From assembly GCF_042686125.1 (NCBI RefSeq), contig NZ_JBHUOV010000002.1, forward strand, positions 496,001-560,000: a DNA stretch of 64,000 bases, written 5' to 3'. The position numbers and the translations under genes were made by a program. The notes beneath the pieces were generated by a model. The model saw only the letters and a program-made list of their open reading frames with translations, did not search any database and was not told the origin of the DNA. Positions 52,083-59,943 of the stretch are shown in pieces. Position 1 is the stretch's first letter. Each line of letters starts with the position of its first letter. Origin of the DNA: Oceanihabitans iliipiscarium. GTDB taxonomy: Bacteria > Bacteroidota > Bacteroidia > Flavobacteriales > Flavobacteriaceae.

Positions 52083-54311
52083 ATGATAAAACCTTCTACA
52101 ATAATTTACACAAAAACAGATGAAGCGCCTGCTTTAGCGACGCACTCCTTTTTACCAATAGTACAAGCTTACACAAACTCTGCAGGAGTAAAAGTAGAAA
52201 CTAGAGACATTTCTTTAGCAGCAAGAATTTTAGCTGTATTTTCTGATATATTACCAGAAGACCAACGTGTTAATGACACCTTAGCAGAATTAGGTGAATT
52301 AGTTAAAAAGCCTGAGGCCAACATTATTAAATTACCAAATATTAGTGCTTCTGTACCACAACTAAAAGCAGCTATAAAAGAATTACAGAATAAAGGCTAC
52401 AACCTCCCTAATTATCCCGACGAGCCTGAGACTGCCGAAGAAAAAAGTATAAAATCAAAATACGATAAAGTTAAAGGAAGTGCAGTAAACCCTGTACTAC
52501 GTGAAGGTAACTCTGATCGTCGTGCTCCTAAAGCTGTAAAAAATTACGCTAAGAAAAATCCACATAGAATGGGTGCTTGGAGTAAAGACTCTAAAACTCA
52601 TGTTTCGACCATGACACATGGTGATTTTGCTCATAATGAAAAATCTGTAACAATAGATCAGGCTACTAGTATTAGTATTGTCCACTCTGACACAAATGGA
52701 AATGATACTATTTTAAAAGAAAATCTAGCCCTTATTGAAGGTGAAATTATTGATGCAACAGTCATGAGTAAGAAAGCCTTATTAAGCTTTTTAGAAGAAC
52801 AAGTTGCCGATGCTAAAAAACAAGGTGTGCTTTTTTCATTACACATGAAAGCAACTATGATGAAAGTTAGTGATCCTATTATTTTTGGTCATGCTGTACG
52901 TGTCTTTTTTGCCGATCTTTTTAAAAAATATGGAAGCACTTTTGATGACTTAGGCGTTGATGTAAACAATGGATTTGGAAATCTTGTTAGTAAACTTCAA
53001 GAATTATCAGAAGATAAGCGCAAAGATATTGAAGCAGATATAAAAGCACTATTTAAAAATAATGCAGACCTCGCGATGGTTAATAGTGATAAAGGAATAA
53101 CTAACCTTCATGTACCAAGCGATGTAATTATTGATGCATCAATGCCTGCAATGATAAGAACTTCAGGTCAAATGTGGAATGCTGAAGGCAATCAACAAGA
53201 CACAAAAGCTGTGATTCCTGATAGTAGTTATGCAGGAATTTATACAGCCACCATAGCATTTTGTAAAGAGCATGGTGCTTTTGATCCTACAACTATGGGA
53301 ACTGTTCCTAATGTTGGACTTATGGCTCAAAAGGCTGAAGAATATGGTTCTCACGATAAAACTTTCGAAATTGCTAATAATGGAACAGTAAAAGTTATAG
53401 ATGCTAACGGAAACACATTAATAGAACATGCTGTAGAAACTGGAGATATCTGGCGTATGTGTCAAGTTAAAGACGCACCTATTCAAGATTGGGTAAAGTT
53501 AGCCGTAACAAGAGCTAGAGCATCTCAAACACCTGCAGTATTCTGGTTAGATAAGAATAGAGCTCACGATGCTGAACTGATTAAAAAGGTTACTCTTTAT
53601 TTAAAAAATCATGACACTACTGGATTAGATCTAAGAATTTTATCGCCTATTGAAGCAACTAAATTCACACTAGAACGTGTTAAAGAAGGAAAAAACACGA
53701 TTTCAGTTACAGGAAATGTACTACGTGACTATTTAACAGACCTTTTCCCTATTTTAGAATTAGGAACTTCTGCAAAAATGCTTTCTATTGTACCACTTAT
53801 GAATGGTGGAGGGTTATTTGAAACTGGTGCTGGTGGTTCTGCACCAAAGCATGTCCAACAATTAGTAGAAGAAAACCATTTACGCTGGGATTCGTTAGGT
53901 GAATTTTTGGCACTTGCTGTGTCTTTAGAGCATTTAGGAGAAACCAATAACAATACTAGAGCAATAGTTTTAGGTGAAACATTAGATGATGCTACCGAAA
54001 AACTATTAGAAAACAAAAAAGGACCTTCTCGTAAAGCTGGAGAGCTAGACAATAGAGGAAGCCATTTTTATCTCGCAATGTATTGGGCTGAAGCTTTAGC
54101 TAATCAAAATAAAGATGCCGATTTAAAAGCAACTTTTACTCCTATTTTCAAATCATTAAGTGAAAATGAGTCTGTAATCGTAAATGAACTCAATGAGGTT
54201 CAAGGAAAACCTGTAAACATAGATGGTTATTATGAACCTAATGACACTTTAACGAGTAAGATTATGAGACCTAGCCAGACTTTTAATCGTATTTTAAGTA
54301 CAATTAATTAA
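52083..54311 (+). CDS. icd: NADP-dependent isocitrate dehydrogenase, monomeric type
   Basis: 742 residues, the length of the monomeric IDH class (about 80 kDa), not the 400-residue dimeric one. LREGNSDRRAPKAVKNYAKK and KKNPHRMGAWSKDSKTHV are the substrate and NADP blocks, with LGTSAKMLSIVPLMNGGGLF and ETGAGGSAPKHVQQ later. It makes 2-oxoglutarate, CO2 and NADPH in the TCA cycle. The gene has its own terminator. Confidence 0.97.
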   Translation: MIKPSTIIYTKTDEAPALATHSFLPIVQAYTNSAGVKVETRDISLAARILAVFSDILPEDQRVNDTLAELGELVKKPEANIIKLPNISASVPQLKAAIKELQNKGYNLPNYPDEPETAEEKSIKSKYDKVKGSAVNPVLREGNSDRRAPKAVKNYAKKNPHRMGAWSKDSKTHVSTMTHGDFAHNEKSVTIDQATSISIVHSDTNGNDTILKENLALIEGEIIDATVMSKKALLSFLEEQVADAKKQGVLFSLHMKATMMKVSDPIIFGHAVRVFFADLFKKYGSTFDDLGVDVNNGFGNLVSKLQELSEDKRKDIEADIKALFKNNADLAMVNSDKGITNLHVPSDVIIDASMPAMIRTSGQMWNAEGNQQDTKAVIPDSSYAGIYTATIAFCKEHGAFDPTTMGTVPNVGLMAQKAEEYGSHDKTFEIANNGTVKVIDANGNTLIEHAVETGDIWRMCQVKDAPIQDWVKLAVTRARASQTPAVFWLDKNRAHDAELIKKVTLYLKNHDTTGLDLRILSPIEATKFTLERVKEGKNTISVTGNVLRDYLTDLFPILELGTSAKMLSIVPLMNGGGLFETGAGGSAPKHVQQLVEENHLRWDSLGEFLALAVSLEHLGETNNNTRAIVLGETLDDATEKLLENKKGPSRKAGELDNRGSHFYLAMYWAEALANQNKDADLKATFTPIFKSLSENESVIVNELNEVQGKPVNIDGYYEPNDTLTSKIMRPSQTFNRILSTIN

Positions 54312-54324
54312 TTATTAAGTTTAT

Positions 54325-54356
54325 AAAAAAAGCTCCCTTTGTGGAGCTTTTTTTAT
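54325..54356 (+). terminator. intrinsic terminator of icd
   Basis: Stem AAAAAAAGCTCC (54325-54336) with GGAGCTTTTTTT (54343-54354), loop CTTTGT. Good stability and tail, 13 bases after the stop. Confidence 0.9.
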
Positions 54357-54386
54357 ACTTTTATATGAAATATCAATACCACATTA

Positions 54387-54863
54387 ATGAGTATTTCTAA
54401 ACTAACAGCTAAACATTTTCGTGAGGTTTATTTTGGTGGTAATTGGACTACTGTCAATCTCAAAAGCACTCTTGAAGATGTTACTTGGAAAGAAGCTACA
54501 AAACAAGTACACGATTTTAATACCATAGCCATTTTAGCCAACCATATTAATTATTATGTGAAAGCTGTTCAAAACGTTTTACAAGGTCAACAACTTCAAG
54601 CTAAGGACGAGTTTAGTTTTAAACATCATACAATACAATCCCAAAAAGATTGGAAGGAAATGCTAAACCAAATTTGGATTGATGGCGAAAATTTTGTGCG
54701 ACTTATTGAAAAATTACCAGAAGAGAAACTCAACCAAGATTTTACTCATCCTAAATATGGAAACTTTTACAGAAACCTACATGGTATTATAGAACATACG
54801 CATTACCACTTGGGACAAATTATTTTAATTAAGAAGATGATTGCACAAGAAAACAAAAATTAG
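54387..54863 (+). CDS. DinB family protein
   Basis: 158 residues, a four-helix bundle. Two of the metal-binding histidines are seen in AILANHINYYVKAVQ and at the C-terminus in IEHTHYHLGQIILIKKM. The DinB/YfiT superfamily includes thiol-dependent transferases and many proteins of unknown function. Its gene follows icd's terminator and precedes the TonB receptor gene. A second DinB gene lies at 59317. Confidence 0.86.
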   Translation: MSISKLTAKHFREVYFGGNWTTVNLKSTLEDVTWKEATKQVHDFNTIAILANHINYYVKAVQNVLQGQQLQAKDEFSFKHHTIQSQKDWKEMLNQIWIDGENFVRLIEKLPEEKLNQDFTHPKYGNFYRNLHGIIEHTHYHLGQIILIKKMIAQENKN

Positions 54864-54907
54864 GACGTTTAAAAGTAAATTCATTCCAATCAAAAGCAAA
54901 AAAAACT

Positions 54908-57289
54908 GTGAACAAAAAAACCAACTATTTAATCCTCTTTATATTAAGTGTTTTCTGTTTTAATTCAATACATTCTCAAAATAAATTCACATTAAGCGGT
55001 ACAGTCTCAGAAATAGCAAGTAACGAAACTTTAATTGGTGTTAATATTCTTATTCCTGAATTAAAAACAGGAACAACAACTAATGAATATGGCTTTTACT
55101 CCATAACACTTCCTGAAGGAAACTATAAAATCATTATTAGCTATATAGGTTTTGGAGATGTTATAGAAACTATTGCCCTTACCGAAAACATTACAAAAAA
55201 CTACAGCTTAGCTGAAGCTTCCGAAAGCTTAGATGAAGTTGTCATTACCGAAAACATAGAACGGTTAAATATTAAAAAACCTCAAATGAGTGTTAATGCT
55301 TTATCGTCTAATACGATTAAACAAATCCCTGTTGTTTTAGGCGAAGCAGATGTTATTAAAGCCATTACCTTATTACCTGGAGTTACAAATGCTGGAGAGG
55401 GTTCCTCTGGCTTTAATGTTCGTGGTGGCGCTGCAGATCAAAATTTAATTCTTCTTGATGAAGCGACCATTTATAATTCATCGCATCTCTTTGGTTTCTT
55501 TTCGGTATTCAATCCCGATGCAATTAAAGATTTGAAATTATACAAAGGTGGAATACCTGCAAGATATGGCGGACGCGTATCATCGGTTTTAGACATCTAT
55601 CAAAAAGAAGGTAATAGTAATGCCTTTCATGCTAATGGTGGTGTAGGAATTGTATCTAGCAGACTATTGGTAGAAGGTCCAATAAAAAAAGAAAAAGGGT
55701 CCTTTTTACTTGGTGGAAGAGCATCTTATGCGCATTTATTTTTGCCTTTATTCGACATTGATAATGTCGCTTATTTTTATGATTTAAACACTAAAATAAG
55801 CTATAAAATCAATAAAAATAATAATGTATATCTATCAGGTTACTTCGGAAGAGATGTTTTTAGTATTAATGATAGTTTTGAAAACACATACGGAAACTCC
55901 GTTTTAAATTTTAGATGGAATCACCTGTTTTCTGATCAATTATTTTCAAATCTCTCTTTAATTTATTCTGATTATTACTATGGACTAAATTTAGATTTTA
56001 TAGAATTCAACTGGAATTCAGGTATCAGAAATTTTAATTTAAAATACGATTTCAAACATTACTTAAGCGATAAAATAAAATTACAATATGGATTAAATAG
56101 TATTTACCACAAATTTAATCCTGGTGAAATTGAACCTTCAACTTCTACCTCTGGAATTAACTTTCAAAAATTAATAGACAAATATGCTTTCGAAAATGCA
56201 ATCTATTTAGATGTTGAACACAAGCTTACCGAAAAACTAACTGCTTCTTATGGTTTACGCTACAGCTCGTTCTTAAGACTAGGCCAGAAAGAGCTGAATC
56301 TATATGAAAATGATACTCCAGTCATTTTTAATCAAGACCTTCAAATTTATGAAAAAGCAGATCCAATAGATACCGAATCATACAGTAGAAGTCAAACCAT
56401 AAAATCCTTTGGGAATTTTGAGCCTAGATTGGCATTAGCTTATCAGCTTAATGAAAATTCGTCAATAAAAGGTAGTTATAACAGACTAAGTCAATATTTA
56501 CACTTATTATCTAATACAAGCTCACCTACTCCCTTAGACGTTTGGGCACCTAGCGGAAAGTATATCAAACCGCAGATCCTAGATCAAATCGCTTTGGGTT
56601 ATTTTAGAAACTTTAAGGATAATCTGTTTTCATTAGAAGTCGAAACTTTTTATAAAAAAGTCAAAAATAGAATCGATTATATAGATGGTGCTGATTTAAT
56701 TGCTAATGATGCTATTGAACAAGTAATTTTAAATGGAAGAGCTCGAGCCTATGGATTAGAAATATTATTCAGAAAAAACGAAGGACGCTTTAAAGGTTGG
56801 CTCGCATACACCTTATCTAAATCTGAACAACAAACTCCAGGAAGAACCACTATAGAAACTGGAATTAATAATGGTGATTGGTATAACACTCCATACGATA
56901 AAACACATGATGTCTCCTTTACTGGAAGTTATGAACTCAATAAAAAATGGAAGCTAAATGCTAATTTTTTATTTCAAACAGGACAACCAGTAACCTATCC
57001 TAACGGACAGTATGAATACAATGGAGTGACTATTCCTAGCTATACAAACAGAAATGAATTTAGACTCCCATCCTACCATCGCTTAGATGTTTCGGCAAAT
57101 TATACTCCAAAACCAGACAAGAAAAAAGGCTGGCAAAGCTATTGGGTTTTTGGAGTTTATAATCTTTATAACAGACGCAATGCTGCATCAATAAGTTTTA
57201 GAGAAAACAGAGATACTGGTACAAATGAAGCTGTAAGACTTTCTATTTTTGGGATAGTGCCTTCAGTGTCTTATAATTTTAAATTTTAA
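54908..57289 (+). CDS. TonB-dependent receptor with carboxypeptidase-regulatory-like domain
   Basis: 793 residues. Signal peptide (to about IHSQ, residue 24), a CarboxypepD_reg-like domain (FTLSGTVSEIASNETLIGVN, about 27-110), a plug (LPGVTNAGEGSSGFNVRGGA...NLILLDEATIYNS, about 130-240) and a 22-strand-type barrel ending in SYNFKF with the terminal aromatic. It takes up an unknown ligand across the outer membrane. The start is GTG 54908. The DUF4249 lipoprotein gene follows after three bases; the two form a common Bacteroidota pair. Confidence 0.94.
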   Translation: MNKKTNYLILFILSVFCFNSIHSQNKFTLSGTVSEIASNETLIGVNILIPELKTGTTTNEYGFYSITLPEGNYKIIISYIGFGDVIETIALTENITKNYSLAEASESLDEVVITENIERLNIKKPQMSVNALSSNTIKQIPVVLGEADVIKAITLLPGVTNAGEGSSGFNVRGGAADQNLILLDEATIYNSSHLFGFFSVFNPDAIKDLKLYKGGIPARYGGRVSSVLDIYQKEGNSNAFHANGGVGIVSSRLLVEGPIKKEKGSFLLGGRASYAHLFLPLFDIDNVAYFYDLNTKISYKINKNNNVYLSGYFGRDVFSINDSFENTYGNSVLNFRWNHLFSDQLFSNLSLIYSDYYYGLNLDFIEFNWNSGIRNFNLKYDFKHYLSDKIKLQYGLNSIYHKFNPGEIEPSTSTSGINFQKLIDKYAFENAIYLDVEHKLTEKLTASYGLRYSSFLRLGQKELNLYENDTPVIFNQDLQIYEKADPIDTESYSRSQTIKSFGNFEPRLALAYQLNENSSIKGSYNRLSQYLHLLSNTSSPTPLDVWAPSGKYIKPQILDQIALGYFRNFKDNLFSLEVETFYKKVKNRIDYIDGADLIANDAIEQVILNGRARAYGLEILFRKNEGRFKGWLAYTLSKSEQQTPGRTTIETGINNGDWYNTPYDKTHDVSFTGSYELNKKWKLNANFLFQTGQPVTYPNGQYEYNGVTIPSYTNRNEFRLPSYHRLDVSANYTPKPDKKKGWQSYWVFGVYNLYNRRNAASISFRENRDTGTNEAVRLSIFGIVPSVSYNFKF

Positions 57290-57292
57290 ACC

Positions 57293-58114
57293 ATGAAGAA
57301 ATTTATTCTTATCATTTTAATTAGTACCTTTTTATGGTCTTGTGAAGATGTCATAGATATCGATTTACCAACAGAAACACCTAGATTGGTTATTGATGCA
57401 TCCATCGATTGGTATAAAGGCACCTCAGGAAATGAGCAATCCATCAAGATAAGTCTCTCTGCACCTTTTTATGATAGCGAAGTTCCTCCTGCCAATAATG
57501 CTATTGTTACAATAACAGATACAAATAGTAATACGTTTCAATTTATTGAAGATGGCGATACTGGTATTTATCAAAATAATACTTTTATTCCCGAAATAAA
57601 TGGTGCTTACACCTTAACTATTCTTTATGATGGCAATACATATACAGCAACCGAAACCCTTAAATCTGTTAATGAAATTACACATGTCGAACAAAACATT
57701 GAAGGTGGCTTTACAGGTGAAGAAACAGAAATCAAGGCCTTTTTTACAGACCCTGAAGATGAAGAAAATTATTATTTTTTCGAATTCATCCCTAGCTTAG
57801 ATGTGACTCCTACATTAGACACCTTTAAAGATGAATTTGTAAATGGAAATGAAATTTTCGGATTTTATGTCGAAGAAGATTTAGATCCAGGCGAAAGTGT
57901 CATCATTAGAAATCATGGGGTTTCCGAACGTTTTTACGAGTTTATGTTTGTCCTTTTACAACAGTCTAGCGATGGTGGTGGCGGACCTTTTGAAACGCAA
58001 CCAGCAACCGTTCGCGGCAATTGTATTAACCAAACCAATCCAGAAAATTTTCCTTTTGGCTACTTCAGACTGTCTGAGGTCTCCGAATTTACCTATACTG
58101 TTATTGATGAATAA
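57293..58114 (+). CDS. DUF4249 family lipoprotein
   Basis: 273 residues. The signal MKKFILIILISTFLWSC ends in a lipobox Cys; CEDVIDIDLPTETPRLVIDA is the conserved start of DUF4249, followed by beta-rich sequence with NAIVTITDTNSNTFQFIEDG. These lipoproteins sit next to CarboxypepD-reg TonB receptors, perhaps as the surface lid or ligand-capture part. The C-terminus is NCINQTNPENFPFGYFRLSE, also family-typical. The intergenic element B begins only six bases after its stop. Confidence 0.88.
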   Translation: MKKFILIILISTFLWSCEDVIDIDLPTETPRLVIDASIDWYKGTSGNEQSIKISLSAPFYDSEVPPANNAIVTITDTNSNTFQFIEDGDTGIYQNNTFIPEINGAYTLTILYDGNTYTATETLKSVNEITHVEQNIEGGFTGEETEIKAFFTDPEDEENYYFFEFIPSLDVTPTLDTFKDEFVNGNEIFGFYVEEDLDPGESVIIRNHGVSERFYEFMFVLLQQSSDGGGGPFETQPATVRGNCINQTNPENFPFGYFRLSEVSEFTYTVIDE

Positions 58115-58119
58115 TATTT

Positions 58120-58248
58120 GGGCGTTACCAAGACTAAAAGTCTTGGTCGTGCTTTCACTACTCGCTTTTTTAGTGGTCACCTTGAGCGTAGTCTAAAGGT
58201 CTATAATAAACTAAAAAGAGCTCAAACAAACCGTTCAATCACTAACGC
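58120..58248 (+). repeat. Bacteroidota intergenic structured element, copy B
   Basis: Closing stem GCGTTA (58122-58127) with TAACGC (58243-58248); hairpin 1 CCAAGACT/AGTCTTGG (58128-58135, 58139-58146); single strand GGTCGTGCTTTC; hairpin 2 GCTTTTTTAGT (58164-58174) with ACTAAAAAGAGC (58210-58221) and one bulged G. The plan matches copy A at 50118 but the stem bases differ in a pairing-preserving way. Its long apical part holds a REP-like palindrome (58175-58201). Confidence 0.78.
58175..58201 (+). repeat. REP-like palindrome nested in element B
   Basis: GGTCACCTTGAGCGTAGTCT followed by AAAGGTC: ACCTT (58179-58183) pairs with AAGGT (58196-58200). From memory this GAGCGTAGTCGAA-type sequence is a frequent short intergenic repeat in Flavobacteriia. 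Here it sits at the tip of hairpin 2 of element B. Confidence 0.6.
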
Positions 58249-58274
58249 AAAACAAAATTTCGTAGTTTTACAGT

Positions 58275-59096
58275 ATGACATTTATAAAAACCACAGAACA
58301 GGACTCCAACTATAATCATCTAGAGAACATGTCTGTTTCAGAATTATTGAAAAATATAAATACTGAAGATAAAACAGTGCCTTTAGCTGTAGAAAAAGCC
58401 TTGCCGCAAATTGAAAGCTTAGTAAAACAAATCGTTCAAAAGCTAAAATCTGGTGGACGCTTATTTTATATTGGTGCAGGAACTAGTGGTCGTCTGGGTA
58501 TTTTAGATGCTTCAGAATGTCCACCAACTTTTGGAGTTACTCATGATTTAGTCATCGGTCTTATTGCAGGAGGTGATTCTGCAATAAGAAAAGCGGTTGA
58601 ATTTGCAGAAGACTCAACAAGTCAAGGCTGGGAAGATTTACATCATTATAATATCAATTCAAATGATGTCGTAGTAGGAATAGCAGCTTCAGGAACCACG
58701 CCTTATGTCATAAGCGCCTTAGAACATTGTAATCAAAATAATATCATTACAGGCTGTATTACTTGCAATCATGAAAGTCCGCTTTCACAAACTGCTCAAT
58801 TTCCAATTGAAGTCATTGTAGGTCCTGAATTTGTTACAGGAAGTTCTAGAATGAAAGCAGGAACAGCACAAAAACTAGTGCTCAATATGATAAGCACTAC
58901 AGCCATGATTCAACTTGGAAAAGTGAAAGGGAATAAAATGGTGGACATGCAATTAAGCAATAACAAATTAGTCAATCGAGGTGCAAAAATGATTATGAAT
59001 GAACTTCAGGTTTCCGAAGAAATCGCACAAAAACTACTTGAAAAACACAAAAATGTAAGGTTAGCAATTCAAAATCATAAAAATGGAAACGAATAG
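58275..59096 (+). CDS. murQ: N-acetylmuramic acid 6-phosphate etherase
   Basis: 273 residues. MurQ cleaves the lactyl ether of MurNAc-6-phosphate in peptidoglycan recycling. The SIS-domain signature is GRLFYIGAGTSGRLGILDAS, followed by CPPTFG, IAGGDSAIRKAVEFAED, IAASGTTPYVISAL and TGSSRMKAGTAQKLVLNMIS, which contains the catalytic Glu/Lys region. AnmK and NagA, its usual partners, are not in the window. Confidence 0.96.
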   Translation: MTFIKTTEQDSNYNHLENMSVSELLKNINTEDKTVPLAVEKALPQIESLVKQIVQKLKSGGRLFYIGAGTSGRLGILDASECPPTFGVTHDLVIGLIAGGDSAIRKAVEFAEDSTSQGWEDLHHYNINSNDVVVGIAASGTTPYVISALEHCNQNNIITGCITCNHESPLSQTAQFPIEVIVGPEFVTGSSRMKAGTAQKLVLNMISTTAMIQLGKVKGNKMVDMQLSNNKLVNRGAKMIMNELQVSEEIAQKLLEKHKNVRLAIQNHKNGNE

Positions 59097-59316
59097 AACA
59101 GATAAAGAACTGTTAGTAAAAGGTATAAAAACTATGGGTATTACGTTGGCAGGTATGTTTTTAGGACCAACACTACTCTACATTGGTTTTTCAAATGAAG
59201 ATAAACCTTTATATATTCCACTCATTATTTCTGGAATTATAATTTGTGCCTTAGCAATCTATTTTGCTTTTAAAGGCTTAAACATAATCATGAACAGTAT
59301 GTTTAAGAAGAAATAA
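59083..59316 (+). CDS. small two-helix membrane protein, DUF6095 type
   Basis: 77 residues with two transmembrane helices (about 16-35 and 44-66): GITLAGMFLGPTLLYIGF and IPLIISGIIICALAIYFAF. It matches the DUF6095 family, which I recall as following murQ in Flavobacteriia. It overlaps murQ by 14 bases, so joint translation is likely. Function unknown. Confidence 0.75.
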   Translation: METNRTDKELLVKGIKTMGITLAGMFLGPTLLYIGFSNEDKPLYIPLIISGIIICALAIYFAFKGLNIIMNSMFKKK

Positions 59317-59817
59317 TTATTCAGTTACAACATGCTTTGGTGTTGTTGGATTATAACCGAAATTTTCATCATCCATAACTATATTTAATCGATCCAATAT
59401 ATAATTTATTATCGCATAATGATGAATTGTATGACTATTAGCTTGAGCGAGTAAAGCTGAAAAAGTATATTTTAATTTTGCTTTCCCCAAACCTAAATCA
59501 TCAATAACTACAATTTCTCTATCTAATTCTAAATCATTCAACTTTTGTAGTTTTTGAACGATATTATCTAAATAACAAATAGCCGTTTCACAGTACGTCT
59601 CAACATCTAAATTTCGGTCTCTAGCCGTTAAATCAATTTCATTTTGTGATTCACTAAAAATACAAGCATAAAAATCTAAAATATGCCTAATATGTGAACC
59701 AATACTTGAGTAATAAGGAGATACCGAAAGATTTCCAAACTGTTCATCAGACAATCTAAGTAGTAAAAATCGTGATTTATTAAGTGTATTTAAAGAAGAT
59801 TGAATGAGTATATTCAT
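59317..59817 (-). CDS. DinB family protein
   Basis: 166 residues, helical bundle. The metal-site histidines appear in IGSHIRHILDFYACIF and QANSHTIHHYAIINYIL, typical for DinB-like proteins. It has no visible catalytic identity. The gene is convergent with DUF6095 with no gap between the two stop codons. It is only distantly related to the protein at 54387. Confidence 0.86.
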   Translation of the reverse strand: MNILIQSSLNTLNKSRFLLLRLSDEQFGNLSVSPYYSSIGSHIRHILDFYACIFSESQNEIDLTARDRNLDVETYCETAICYLDNIVQKLQKLNDLELDREIVVIDDLGLGKAKLKYTFSALLAQANSHTIHHYAIINYILDRLNIVMDDENFGYNPTTPKHVVTE

Positions 59818-59943
59818 GAAAACTAAAATAACTAATTAAATTGAAAATAAAAATTTTTATCCACTTAGTCTCATATTACGATGATTCTTACATTAAAAGA
59901 TTGAAAAAATCGTACCTTTTGTTCTGAATTTTCATAGTATATA

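Noticed and set aside
58118..58315. Open frame of 65 codons across the gap before murQ
   Set aside because: It lies in element B and follows its hairpins; low-complexity, no family similarity.
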